A stretch of DNA of 64,000 nucleotides from Streptomyces sp. NBC_01276 (GTDB taxonomy: Bacteria > Actinomycetota > Actinomycetes > Streptomycetales > Streptomycetaceae). The notes under the pieces are model-generated. The model was not told the origin of the DNA and did no database searches. It saw only the letters and a program-made list of their open reading frames with translations. The DNA is taken from contig NZ_CP108442.1 in NCBI RefSeq assembly GCF_041435355.1, positions 5,454,501-5,518,500 on the forward strand. Reading direction: 5' to 3'. Shown here one piece after another: positions 52,036 through 60,520 of this stretch. Every line of letters starts with the position of its first letter. Within the stretch, counting starts at the first letter, position 1. Both the position numbers and the translations under genes were made by a program.

Positions 52036-53256
52036 TCAGGCCACCGGCAGGATCGCGTGCACCCGGTAACCGCCCCCGTAGCGGGGGCCGGTGAAGCAGG
52101 AGCCGCCCAGGGCGCCCGCCCGCTCCCGCATGCCGAGCAGGCCGTGCCCGCCGCCCGGGTCCGTCGGCGCGGGGGCGGAGTCGGCCGAGTCCCCGCCGTC
52201 GTCCAGCACGGTCACCTCCACCGAGGCGCCCACCCGCACCACGCTGACCTCGGCCTTCGCTCCCGGGCCGGCGTGCTTGCGGACATTGGTCAGCGCTTCC
52301 TGGATCACCCGGTACGCCGCCAGGTCCACGGCGGCCGACAGCGGTTCGGCGTCCGCCCCCACCTGCATGAGCACGCGTACCGGAAGTCCGGAGTGCCGGA
52401 AGGTGTCCAGCAGTTCGTCCAGCAGGGCCAGCCCCGGAGCCGGTTCCGTCGGCGCCTCCGGATCGCCCGACTGCCGCAGCAGCCCCACCGTGGCGCGCAG
52501 CTCGTTCAGGGCGGAGCGGCTCGCGTCCCGTACGTGGGCCAGGGCCTCCTTCGCCTGGTCGGGCCGCTTGTCCATGACGTGCGCGGCCACCCCCGCCTGC
52601 ACGTTGACCAGGGCGATGTGGTGGGCCACCACGTCGTGCAGGTCCCGGGCGATGCGCAGCCGCTCCTCGGCGACCCGCCGCCGGGCCTCCTCCTCGCGGG
52701 TCCGCTCGGCCCGCTCCGCCCGTTCCCGTATGGCGTCGATGAACGCCCTGCGGCTGCGCACCGCGTCCCCGGCGGCCGCGGCCATCCCGGTCCAGGCGAA
52801 GATGCCGATGTTCTCCTGCGCGTACCAGGGCAGCGGCCCGGCGAGCATCGCCACGCCGGTCAGCACGGCCATCGTCACGAGCCCGATCCGCCAGGTGGTC
52901 GGCCGGTCGGTACGGGAGGCCACCGTGTACAGGGCGATCACCGCGGACATCGCGACGGGCGCCCTCGGCTCCCCGGTGCTCAGCTCCAGCAGCGAGACCC
53001 CGCAGGCGACGGCCAGTACGGTCCACGGCCTGCGGCGGCGCAGCACCAGTGCCGCCGAGCCGATCAGCATCAGCAGCAGGGAGAACGGTTCGGGGGTGCG
53101 GGTCCCGAAGGTGGGCCCGTGCGGTCCGTGCGGATCGGCGAAGGACCCGACGACCATGGAGACGAACGCCCCGAACGCGAGCACGGCGTCGGTGGCGAGC
53201 GGGTGCGCCCGCATCCACAGCCGGGTGGGGGCGAAGGGCCCGAGGTCTGTCGTCAC
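52036..53256 (-). CDS. NarL-type sensor histidine kinase
   Basis: 406 residues from GTG 53256. About four to five membrane helices (PFSLLLMLIGSAALVLRR, WTVLAVACGVSLLEL and others) precede the dimerisation/phosphoacceptor helix RLRIARDLHDVVAHHIALV (HisKA_3 type) and a GHKL ATPase domain with AAYRVIQEALTNVRKHAGPG (N box) and GGGHGLLGMRERAGALGG (G box). It should phosphorylate a NarL/LuxR-type regulator, but none is next to it; the only one in the window starts at 63412. The stop lies seven bases from the end of the galactosaminidase gene. Confidence 0.9.
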   Translation of the reverse strand: MTTDLGPFAPTRLWMRAHPLATDAVLAFGAFVSMVVGSFADPHGPHGPTFGTRTPEPFSLLLMLIGSAALVLRRRRPWTVLAVACGVSLLELSTGEPRAPVAMSAVIALYTVASRTDRPTTWRIGLVTMAVLTGVAMLAGPLPWYAQENIGIFAWTGMAAAAGDAVRSRRAFIDAIRERAERAERTREEEARRRVAEERLRIARDLHDVVAHHIALVNVQAGVAAHVMDKRPDQAKEALAHVRDASRSALNELRATVGLLRQSGDPEAPTEPAPGLALLDELLDTFRHSGLPVRVLMQVGADAEPLSAAVDLAAYRVIQEALTNVRKHAGPGAKAEVSVVRVGASVEVTVLDDGGDSADSAPAPTDPGGGHGLLGMRERAGALGGSCFTGPRYGGGYRVHAILPVA

Positions 53257-53297
53257 CCCGATACGGTACGGCCTGCCGGCCGGAGGGCAGGGTGCCG

Positions 53298-53948
53298 CTA
53301 AGGGACGGGCGGAGGCCTGCGGACGACCGCGGCGCGGGAGCGGGCGGGTCCCCACTTCGCGCGGACCGTGCACACGGCCATCACGGCGGCGATGGCCGCC
53401 AGGTGTTCCTTGCCCGCCAGGTTGTCCTTGAACAGCACCTCGCCGATCATCACGAGGATCACCAGCGACCCGGTGAAGTACGCCCGGTAGCGCCAGCAGA
53501 CGTAGATCGCGAGGCCCACCACGGCCGCGGACGGGCCGGTGTCGTTGACGATCCGGTCGGACAGCGGCAGGCCGAAGGGGTGGTCGGGGCCCAGGGAGAG
53601 CCCGATCCGGGCGTAGGTGGTCCCGGCGAGGGTGGCGATGTAGCCGATCAGCAGGGTGCGCCACCAGCCGATGCAGATCTCCGAGATCCCGAACACCAGC
53701 AGGATCTGGGCGAGGGCCCCCCACACCGGCAGGTCGAGGGCGGGCACGAACAGTGACAGCGGCGTGCGCAGCACGGCGAGCCACAGGGGGTCGACGGCCT
53801 TGACGGACCCCAGGTCCTGGACGGGCTGGAAGCCCCACGACGTGTTCTGCACGACCTGGAAGAAGGAGGTCAGGCAGACGGCGCCGATGGTCATCGGGAT
53901 CGCGCGCCACTTGTCGCGGACGAGCGCGTCCCGGATGGTCCAGAACAT
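53298..53948 (-). CDS. Rhomboid-like integral membrane protein
   Basis: 216 residues from ATG 53948, which has GGGAGTGGGG ahead; a TTG at 54005 overlapping the upstream stop would give 19 more residues. Helices: AIPMTIGAVCLTSFFQVV, LPVWGALAQILLVFGISEIC, WWRTLLIGYIATLAGTTYA, AAVVGLAIYVCWRYRAYF, SLVILVMIGEVLFKDN. The layout fits rhomboid-like proteins without a clear GxSG. It is 53 bases after the MprF-like gene and probably cotranscribed. Confidence 0.65.
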   Translation of the reverse strand: MFWTIRDALVRDKWRAIPMTIGAVCLTSFFQVVQNTSWGFQPVQDLGSVKAVDPLWLAVLRTPLSLFVPALDLPVWGALAQILLVFGISEICIGWWRTLLIGYIATLAGTTYARIGLSLGPDHPFGLPLSDRIVNDTGPSAAVVGLAIYVCWRYRAYFTGSLVILVMIGEVLFKDNLAGKEHLAAIAAVMAVCTVRAKWGPARSRAAVVRRPPPVP

Positions 53949-54001
53949 GGGGCCCCACTCCCGGCGGGCGAACCGCCGTAGTGGGGCCGTCGACCACGAC
54001 G

Positions 54002-55885
54002 TCAACGAATCGTCTCCAGATGTCTGCGGTGCAGCCACTTCGGCAGGCCGGGTGCCTCCAGGAAGCCCTCGGCCCGGCCCGCCGCGACACCGATGCGCAG
54101 CAGGTCGGAACTCTTCTCGAAGAGCATGAACCGCGGCTCCCAGATCGGCCGGTATTTGGCGTTGGCCCGGTAGAGGGACTCGATCTGCCACCAACGGGAG
54201 AAGAAGCTCAGCAGGGAGCGCCACATGCGCAGCACCGGTCCGGCGCCGAGCTTGGACCCCCGCTCGAAGACGGAGCGGAACATCGCGAAGTTCAGTGAGA
54301 CCTGTGTGACGCCGATCTCCTTGGAGCGTTCCAGGAGTTCGATGACCATGAACTCCATCAGGCCGTTCTCGGAGTCCCGGTCACGGCGCATCAGGTCGAG
54401 CGACAGGCCCTTGGGGCCCCACGGCACGAAGGACAGCACGGCCCGCAGGTCGCCGTTGCCGTCGGTGCACTCCAGCATCACGCACTGGCCGTCGTCGGGG
54501 TCGCCGAGGCGGCCCAGGGCCATGGAGAAGCCGCGCTCGGTCGCGCCGTCGCGCCAGTCGTCGGCCCTCTTGAGGAGGACGTCCATCTCCTCGGCCGGGA
54601 TGTCGGCGTGGCGGCGGATGCGGACCGTGTACCCGGCCCGCTTGACCCGGTTGAAGGCCTGCCGGACGGTCCGCATCGCGCGGCCCTCCAGAGTGAACTC
54701 GTCGGTTTCCACGATGGCCTCGTCGCCGAGCTCCAGGGCGTCCAGTCCGTGCCGGGCGTAGATCTGTCCGGCCTCCTCGCTGGCGCCCATCACGGCCGGT
54801 ACCCAGCCGTGCTCGCGGGCCTCGGCCAGCCACGGCTCGATCGCGCCCGGCCAGGCCTCGGGGTCGCCGATGGGGTCGCCGGAGGCCAGCGAGACCCCGC
54901 CGACGACGCGGTAGGTGACGGCGGCCTTGCCGGTGGGGGACCAGATCACGGACTTCTCGCGGCGCAGCGCGAAGTAGCCGAGCGAGTCGCGGTCGCCCTG
55001 CTTGGCGAGCAGCGCCCGCAGCCGCTCCTCGTCCTCGGGGGTGAGCGGGTCGACGGCGCGGCGCGAGCGGAAGGCCGCGAATAGCACGGCGAGCAGCAGC
55101 AGCATCGACATCACGTTGATGAAGACGTCCACCCAGGCGGGGGTGGTGATCGCGTTGTACGCCTTGTCGTCGGGCGCGAGCGTGATCAGCCGCATCACGC
55201 CGTACCGCCAGCGGGCCAGGAACGTCGCGTCGGCGCTGTCCGGGTCCGTGTTGGTGGCGCCCACCAGCAGGGCGGCGACCAGCGAGGTCAGCAGCAGGCC
55301 GACGGCGGCGACGGCGGTGGCCAGCTTCGGGTTCGAGCGGTCGCCCTTGGCGTAGAACTCGTGGCGGCCCACCAGCAGCGCGCCGACGAAGGCGGCCGTC
55401 AGGGCGAGCGAGACCCAGTTCTGCGCGTGGTCGCGGAACTCCGGGTAGCACAGGTTGAACTCGCCGCTCGTGCACGGGGCGAACGCGGCGACCGCGAAGG
55501 CCAGCAGCAGCATGCCGCTGACCACCAGGTTCAGGATCCACGCGGCCCGCTTGCGGCGGCCCATGGTCACCGCGAGCAGCATCGAGAACAGGCCGGACGC
55601 GAACCCGGCCGTCAGCAGGTACGGGGTGTAGAAGTCGGCGGTGTTGTGCCTGCGCAGGTCCTGCCCGAGCGAAAGCCACACCGCGCTGAGGAAGTTCACG
55701 AAGGTGACGGCCCGCAGGTACCAGACCGCGAAGGCGGCGCTGCGCCTCGACGAGGCGCTTCCTCTGCGGCTCTCGGCCTTCGCGGCGGGCTCGCCGCCGG
55801 ACTCCTTCTTGTTGTTGGAACCCTTGCCGGAGGCCTGATCGAGGCTCCGGTCGGTGTCTGCGCTGGTCAAGCGGACCTCTCCCAT
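54002..55885 (-). CDS. MprF/LysX-like phosphatidylglycerol aminoacyltransferase-type protein
   Basis: 627 residues from ATG 55885 (a TTG five codons on has a better spaced GGAGAGG). An N-terminal Lys/Gly-rich tail is followed by seven membrane helices and a C-terminal DUF2156 acyltransferase domain (tandem GNAT-like): VTYRVVGGVSLASGDPIG, VMGASEEAGQIYARHGLDAL, WRDGATERGFSMALGRLGD, VPWGPKGLSLDLMRRDRDSE, GLMEFMVIELLERSKEIG. In family members this domain transfers lysine or alanine from aminoacyl-tRNA to phosphatidylglycerol, making the surface less anionic. The substrate here is unknown. The rhomboid-like gene follows closely. Confidence 0.85.
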   Translation of the reverse strand: MGEVRLTSADTDRSLDQASGKGSNNKKESGGEPAAKAESRRGSASSRRSAAFAVWYLRAVTFVNFLSAVWLSLGQDLRRHNTADFYTPYLLTAGFASGLFSMLLAVTMGRRKRAAWILNLVVSGMLLLAFAVAAFAPCTSGEFNLCYPEFRDHAQNWVSLALTAAFVGALLVGRHEFYAKGDRSNPKLATAVAAVGLLLTSLVAALLVGATNTDPDSADATFLARWRYGVMRLITLAPDDKAYNAITTPAWVDVFINVMSMLLLLAVLFAAFRSRRAVDPLTPEDEERLRALLAKQGDRDSLGYFALRREKSVIWSPTGKAAVTYRVVGGVSLASGDPIGDPEAWPGAIEPWLAEAREHGWVPAVMGASEEAGQIYARHGLDALELGDEAIVETDEFTLEGRAMRTVRQAFNRVKRAGYTVRIRRHADIPAEEMDVLLKRADDWRDGATERGFSMALGRLGDPDDGQCVMLECTDGNGDLRAVLSFVPWGPKGLSLDLMRRDRDSENGLMEFMVIELLERSKEIGVTQVSLNFAMFRSVFERGSKLGAGPVLRMWRSLLSFFSRWWQIESLYRANAKYRPIWEPRFMLFEKSSDLLRIGVAAGRAEGFLEAPGLPKWLHRRHLETIR

Positions 55886-55965
55886 GAAAAGCGATGATAT
55901 GGGGCGTCACCGTCCACAGGCAGTGCGAGCACTGCGGACTGGTCAGGCCCGTAGTGCCCGGTGTC

Positions 55966-57033
55966 TCAGTCCGTCGGCTGTTCCACAGCCGCCCGCTCCG
56001 GAAGTTCCGCCGCGAGTGCGGCGGCCGCCTGGACCAGGGGGAGTGCCAGCAAGGCCCCGGTTCCTTCTCCCACTGTGACGCCGTGGTCGAGCACGGGGTT
56101 GAGTGCCATCCGGTCCAGGGCCTTGGCCTGGCCCGGTTCCCCGCTGGTCTGTCCGGCCAGCCACCAGTCCGGGGAGCGGAAGGCGGCCCGCTGGGCCACC
56201 AGTCCGCAGGCCGCCGAGACGACCCCGTCGAGGATGACCGGCGTACGGCGTACCGCGCACTGGAGGAGGAAGCCGGTGATCGCGGCGACGTCCGCGCCGC
56301 CGACCGCCGCCAGCAGTGCCATCTGGTCGCCGAGGACCGGGCGGGCCCGGCGCAGCGAGTCCCTGACGGCGGCGCACTTGCGCATCCAGGCCAGGTCGTC
56401 GATCGGCACCCCGCCGCGGCCGGTGACCACGGACGCGTCCGTTCCGCAGAGCGCGGCGACCAGCACGGCCGCCACGGTGGTGCCGCCCACGCCGATGTCG
56501 CCGAGGACGACCAGGTCCGTACCGGAGTCGGCCTCCTCGTCGGCGATCCGGATGCCCAGGCGCAGTGCGGCCTCGGCCTCCTGCGCCGTCAGCGCGTCCT
56601 CCACGTCGATCCGGCCGCTGCCGCGCCGTACGCGGTGCCGGGTCACGTCCTCGGGCAGCAGCCCGGGGTCGCAGTCCAGTCCGGCGTCCACGACGCGCAC
56701 GCCCGCGCCGAGCCGCCCGGCCAGGATGGAGACCGGGCTGGTCCCCTCCAGGACGGAACGGACCAGCTCGTGGGTGCTGCCCGCGGCCCGTGCCGAGACA
56801 CCCTGGGCGGCGATCCCGTGGTCGGCGGCGAACAGCACGACGCGCGGCCGGTCGATCGGCTTCACCGGGACCCGCCCCTGTGCGGCGGCCAGCCATTCGG
56901 CGAGGTCGTCGAGCCGTCCCAGCGCGCCGGGCGGCACGGCCAGCCGCTCACGGCGATCCTCGGCGTCACGCCGGACGCCCCCGTCGGGGCGTTCGATCAG
57001 ATCGGAGAAGTCGTCGAGATTCAGCGTGGTCAT
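55966..57033 (-). CDS. cobT: Nicotinate-nucleotide:dimethylbenzimidazole phosphoribosyltransferase
   Basis: 355 residues. Makes alpha-ribazole phosphate, part of the lower-ligand (nucleotide loop) synthesis of cobalamin. Seen: FAADHGIAAQGVSARAAGST, PVSILAGRLGAGVRVVDAGL, VVLGDIGVGGTTVAAVLV, and the C-terminal GVTVGEGTGALLALPLVQA with the catalytic Glu. It follows the MBL-CobU gene by 66 bases on the same strand, so the two form an operon. No cobalamin riboswitch is seen in front. Confidence 0.97.
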   Translation of the reverse strand: MTTLNLDDFSDLIERPDGGVRRDAEDRRERLAVPPGALGRLDDLAEWLAAAQGRVPVKPIDRPRVVLFAADHGIAAQGVSARAAGSTHELVRSVLEGTSPVSILAGRLGAGVRVVDAGLDCDPGLLPEDVTRHRVRRGSGRIDVEDALTAQEAEAALRLGIRIADEEADSGTDLVVLGDIGVGGTTVAAVLVAALCGTDASVVTGRGGVPIDDLAWMRKCAAVRDSLRRARPVLGDQMALLAAVGGADVAAITGFLLQCAVRRTPVILDGVVSAACGLVAQRAAFRSPDWWLAGQTSGEPGQAKALDRMALNPVLDHGVTVGEGTGALLALPLVQAAAALAAELPERAAVEQPTD

Positions 57034-57099
57034 CTGCCAGAGACTACAGCCGGTCAGGCCCTCCCTCAGGGGCGCTCCCGCCGATCCCCTGGCGGGCCG

Positions 57100-58314
57100 T
57101 CACCGGGGCTGCTCCTTGAGGGCGAGCGGCTGCCCCGCCACCACCAGCAGGACGTGCTCGCACTCGCCCGCCACCGCGTTGTTGAGGCGGCCCAGTTCGT
57201 CGCGGAACCGCCGTCCCGCCGCCGTCGCGGGGACCACGCCGGCGCCCACCTCGTTGCTGACGAGCACCACCCGGCGGCGCGTCGCGCGGACCGCCGCCAC
57301 CAGGCCGGCCATCCGTTCGCGCAGTTCCTTCTGGCCGCCCGCCGCCCATACCGAGTCGTCCCAGGCGCCGGCCCGGTCCATTGCGTCGGTGAGCCACAGC
57401 GCGAGGCAGTCGATCAGCAGAGGGGGGCCGGCCCGCTCCAGCAGCGGCGCCAGCTCGCAGGTCTCCACCGTCCGCCAGCCGGCCGGACGCCGCTCGCGGT
57501 GCAGGCCGACGCGCTGGGCCCACTCCGCGTCACCGTCGCGGGTGCCGCCGGTGGCGACGTAGACCACCTCCGGGAAGGACTCCAGCCGTCGCTCCGCCTC
57601 GAAGGACTTGCCCGAGCGGGCACCGCCCAGCACCAGGGTGCGGCGCGGTACGTCCGGCACCGCGTGGTAGTCGCCCGCCACCACCGTGGTGCCGTCGGGC
57701 ACCGCGCGGGCACCGGCGGCCGCGCACCGGCGTTCCAGTTCCCGGCCCGGCGGGGTGTCGTGGTCCACGTGCACGGCGATCACGTCGGTGGCCGGGCCGA
57801 CGGCACCGCTCGCGCGCAGCCGGGCCAGGGCCTCGGGGCGGCCGAGCACGTCCGCGAAGACCACGTCGTACGCGCGCCGCGCCGTCGTCCCGTTGGTGCC
57901 GGCCGGCGCCCCGCCCGGTGGCAGGTACAGCAGCCGGCTCCCGTCCGGGCCGGTGACCTCGTACCCGGTGCCCGGCGAATCCATCGGCACCGCCCGCACC
58001 CGGTGCCCGCTGATCACCGCGAGCTCCCGCCCGTCCGGCACCCGGCCCGCGGCGGGCAGTCCGGGCGGCAGCTCGACGGGCGGCCCGTCGTGCGGGTGCG
58101 TCAGCAGCACCTGCCGTACGCCGGCCAGCGAATGCCCCGCGCGGGCCCCGGCCAGCACCGCCCCGGGCGTCAGGTCCAGCAGCAGCGCGCCGTCCACGAG
58201 GACGGCGGTCGCGGCGCGGGCGAGCGTGCCCACGGAGACCGCGCAGGCGGCGCAGGGACAGCCGGGGCGGGGCAGTCCTTCGGGGGTTCCGGTGCCGAGC
58301 AAGGTGAGTTCCAC
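57100..58314 (-). CDS. cobU: MBL-like domain fused to CobU (adenosylcobinamide kinase/guanylyltransferase)
   Basis: 404 residues from GTG 58314 (GGGAGG eight bases before). Residues 1-220 look like a metallo-beta-lactamase-type fold: ELTLLGTGTPEGLPRPGCPC, QVLLTHPHDGPPVELPPGL (a broken H-x-H-x-D-H motif) and DVIAVHVDHDTPPGR. From about 228 the CobU domain begins with RTLVLGGARSGKSFEAERRL (P-loop) and continues with VYVATGGTRDGDAEWAQRV and HRERRPAGWRTVE (guanylyl-accepting His) and VSNEVGAGVVPATAAGRRF. It phosphorylates and guanylylates adenosylcobinamide in cobalamin assembly. The N-terminal part seems to lack some metal ligands, so its role is unclear. The fusion is recurrent in streptomycetes as far as I know. 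Confidence 0.9.
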   Translation of the reverse strand: MELTLLGTGTPEGLPRPGCPCAACAVSVGTLARAATAVLVDGALLLDLTPGAVLAGARAGHSLAGVRQVLLTHPHDGPPVELPPGLPAAGRVPDGRELAVISGHRVRAVPMDSPGTGYEVTGPDGSRLLYLPPGGAPAGTNGTTARRAYDVVFADVLGRPEALARLRASGAVGPATDVIAVHVDHDTPPGRELERRCAAAGARAVPDGTTVVAGDYHAVPDVPRRTLVLGGARSGKSFEAERRLESFPEVVYVATGGTRDGDAEWAQRVGLHRERRPAGWRTVETCELAPLLERAGPPLLIDCLALWLTDAMDRAGAWDDSVWAAGGQKELRERMAGLVAAVRATRRRVVLVSNEVGAGVVPATAAGRRFRDELGRLNNAVAGECEHVLLVVAGQPLALKEQPR

Positions 58315-58417
58315 ACAGAGATCCTCCCGCGTCGCCGGTACTGGTGCGCGTCCGGTTACTCTGCGGGCACACTCATGCCGAGAAGTGTGAGATCGCGTGC
58401 GAGCAACGGAGGCGGAC

Positions 58418-58627
58418 ATGGTGTGGACATGGCGGTTCGAGAAGGCCGACGGCGCCGAGACGACCCCGGCGGTGGAACCGGAGGAGTTCACCACCCAGGG
58501 GGACGCCGAATCCTGGATCGGCGAGGTCTGGAAGGAGCTCCTCGACGGGGGCGCGGACCGGGTCACCCTCTTCGAGGACGACACGGAGATCTACAGGATG
58601 AGCCTCAGCGCGGCCGCCGAGGCGTGA
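58418..58627 (+). CDS. Small conserved protein
   Basis: 69 residues from ATG 58418 with GGAGG six bases upstream; a GTG seven codons earlier is less likely. VWTWRFEKADGAETTPAVEP, then DAESWIGEVWKELLDGGADR and FEDDTEIYRMSL. Acidic, probably a compact alpha/beta fold. It is a type of protein I remember as common in streptomycetes next to cobU, without a known role. Divergent to the MBL-CobU gene, which lies 103 bases away; a very strong terminator follows. Confidence 0.75.
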   Translation: MVWTWRFEKADGAETTPAVEPEEFTTQGDAESWIGEVWKELLDGGADRVTLFEDDTEIYRMSLSAAAEA

Positions 58628-58630
58628 GCC

Positions 58631-58678
58631 GCCGGGCGGGCCCGGGACGGCCAGGGGGCCGTCCCGGGCCCGCCCGGC
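58631..58678 (+). terminator. Very strong hairpin terminator
   Basis: A perfect 22-bp GC stem (GCCGGGCGGGCCCGGGACGG and two more pairs) closed by an AGGG loop, directly after the stop of the small gene. Confidence 0.9.
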
Positions 58679-58710
58679 GTTCGAGGCGGGTGCGGGGCGC
58701 GGACGGGGTC

Positions 58711-58877
58711 TAGGGGGTGTCTGACGGATCTCCGCGGCGTCGCGACGCCCGGCACGCACTCTCGCCGCACCGACCGAAAGCCCAAGTACGTCCAGTACGC
58801 GGGCTTCCGGTCGGCACGCCGAGAGCACGCACCGGACGCCGCTCCTTCCCCACGGACATCCGTCAGACACCCCCTAG
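58711..58877. mobile_element. 167-bp palindromic element, MITE-like
   Basis: Perfect 20-bp inverted termini (CTAGGGGGTGTCTGACGGAT at the left, its complement at the right) enclose two arms that pair for most of their length (for example GACCGAAAGCCC left and GGGCTTCCGGTC right) around AAGTACGTCCAGTAC. The whole stretch is thus one long imperfect hairpin with no frame. The CTAG at both ends belongs to the termini and its right copy supplies the TAG stop of the methyltransferase gene. Size, terminal repeats and lack of coding suggest a non-autonomous element; a structural repeat is the alternative. No clear target-site duplication beyond CTAG. Confidence 0.7.
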
Positions 58878-59662
58878 CCCCGGACCCCGCACAGGTGCAG
58901 GAGCGCCGCCACCGACCGGTAGGGGTCGGTCCGTCCGGCACGTTCCTCGGCGGCGAGCAGCTCTTCGAGTTCCTCGTCCGGCGGGAGTTCCGCGCCGGCC
59001 TCGGTGCCGTCGGTGAAGACCCGTACGCCGTACCAGGTGGAGAGCGGCGCGCCGATGCCGGACAGGGTGGCCGTCAGATCGGCCAGCCGGTCGGCGCGCA
59101 CGTCCAGACCGAGCCGGTTCGTGTAGTCGACGGTGTCGAAGGCCGCGAGCGCCCCGGACCAGTCCCCGGCCAGCCCCGGCCGCAGCGCGAGGGCGTCACC
59201 GTTGCGCACCAGCAGGGACAGCAGGCCGCCCGGAGCCAGCATGCGGGCCAGCCCGGCGAGCATCGCGTCGGCCTCGGGGACGTACATCAGCACCCCGTGG
59301 CACAGCACCACGTCGAAGCTGCCCGGCACGAAGTGGGCGCCCGTCTCGCGGCCGTCGCCCTCTAACAGCTGGACGCGGTCACGGATCCCGGCCGGCTCGG
59401 CGGCCAGCGCCGCGTGCGCGACCGCCAGCATGTCGGGGTCCTGCTCCAGGCCGGTGACCTTGTGGCCGGCGCGGGCGAGGCGCAGGGCCTGTGTGCCCTG
59501 GCCCATGCCGACGTCGAGGACGCGCAGCCGCTGCCCGACCGGGAAGCGGTGCGTGATCTGTTCCTCGACCTGCCGGCCCACCAGTTCCTGCCGGACCGCG
59601 TTGCGCAGTCCGCCCAGCCCTTCGAGCCAGAGCCGGGCCCCCTGTGCGAAGTCCTCGCTCAG
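58874..59662 (-). CDS. SAM-dependent methyltransferase (class I), probable CTG start
   Basis: 262 residues. RVLDVGMGQGTQALRLARAG is motif I with the SAM-binding G-x-G; VTGLEQDPDML carries the acidic motif II residue, and FDVVLCHGVLMYVPEADAML is motif III/IV; GGLLSLLVRNGDALAL follows. Upstream, the DUF3043 gene ends with CTGA, and the homology-like start LSEDFAQGARLW begins at that CTG, with GGGGAA before it. So this looks like a coupled CTG start; the nearest other start (GTG at 59599) is 21 codons later. The stop TAG lies in the end of a palindromic element. Confidence 0.78.
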   Translation of the reverse strand: MSEDFAQGARLWLEGLGGLRNAVRQELVGRQVEEQITHRFPVGQRLRVLDVGMGQGTQALRLARAGHKVTGLEQDPDMLAVAHAALAAEPAGIRDRVQLLEGDGRETGAHFVPGSFDVVLCHGVLMYVPEADAMLAGLARMLAPGGLLSLLVRNGDALALRPGLAGDWSGALAAFDTVDYTNRLGLDVRADRLADLTATLSGIGAPLSTWYGVRVFTDGTEAGAELPPDEELEELLAAEERAGRTDPYRSVAALLHLCGVRG

Positions 59663-60258
59663 GGCCGTTCCCCGCGCTTGACCTGCGGCTTGGGCAGGCG
59701 CAGCCGGCGCATCTGGAGGGTGCGCATCAGGCCGTACGCGATCGCGCCGCGGCGCGGCTCGTTCGCGAAGCGCTCGTTCAGCGCCTTGCGGAGGCGGAAC
59801 GCGAGGCCGATGGAGTCGAGGATGATCAGGACGATCACGCCGAGCCACAGCATCAGCGAGATGTTCTGGATCTGGTTCACCCGGATCATGCTCATCACCA
59901 GGATGATCACTGCCAGCGGCAGGAACATCTCGGCGACCGAGAAGCGGGAGTCCACGAAGTCGCGGACGAAGCGGCGGACGGGACCCTTGTCACGGGCGGG
60001 CAGGTACCGCTCGTCGCCGTTGGCCAGCGCCTCGCGCTGCTTGGCCATCTCTTCCCGGCGGCGTTCACGGGCTCGCTTGGCGTCCTCCTTGCGGTTGCCG
60101 GTCGAGGCCACGACGGCCTTGCGCTGCGACTGGGCCACAGCACGCTTCGGCGTCGGGCGGCCCTTCGGGGCCTGCGGGTCACGGGGCTGCGAGAGGTCGG
60201 CGCTCGCCTTGTCGGCGGCGGCGGCCTTCTCTTCCTTGGAGGAGCGGCTACCAAACAC
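59659..60258 (-). CDS. DUF3043 family membrane protein
   Basis: About 199 residues from GTG 60258 (a TTG three codons earlier is also in frame). Lys/Arg-rich N-terminal half (RKEDAKRARERRREEMAKQR) and DERYLPARDKGPVRRFVRDF, then two membrane helices with AEMFLPLAVIILVMSMIRV and LWLGVIVLIILDSIGL, and the basic tail RRGAIAYGLMRTLQMRRLRL. All typical of DUF3043, an actinobacterial family of unknown function. It is coupled to the methyltransferase gene and divergent to pspA. Confidence 0.88.
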   Translation of the reverse strand: MFGSRSSKEEKAAAADKASADLSQPRDPQAPKGRPTPKRAVAQSQRKAVVASTGNRKEDAKRARERRREEMAKQREALANGDERYLPARDKGPVRRFVRDFVDSRFSVAEMFLPLAVIILVMSMIRVNQIQNISLMLWLGVIVLIILDSIGLAFRLRKALNERFANEPRRGAIAYGLMRTLQMRRLRLPKPQVKRGERP

Positions 60259-60520
60259 AAAACCCAAGCGTACGTGGTCGGGGCCACGGGCCCCACCTCC
60301 GCGGGGAACGATCCGGCAACGGCGGGCGTCTTCCCAGTGCGGGGGTTCCGCCGGTCTCGGGGATCACCTACTCCTTACGCCTGACACGGCGCCGGGGTAC
60401 TCGTCCTGGAGGAGGAGCGCATCCGTACTCGAACAGTGCGGTAATGGAGACAGGGCCCGTACTGTGGGTCCTGTCGGTGACCTGGAGCACAGTCCGTCTA
60501 GAAGGGGGCGCGCGAAGCCC

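Noticed and set aside
58315..58417. Cobalamin riboswitch in front of cobU-cobT
   Set aside because: The 103-base gap is too short and lacks the conserved B12-box core; no such element was found in front of cobS either.
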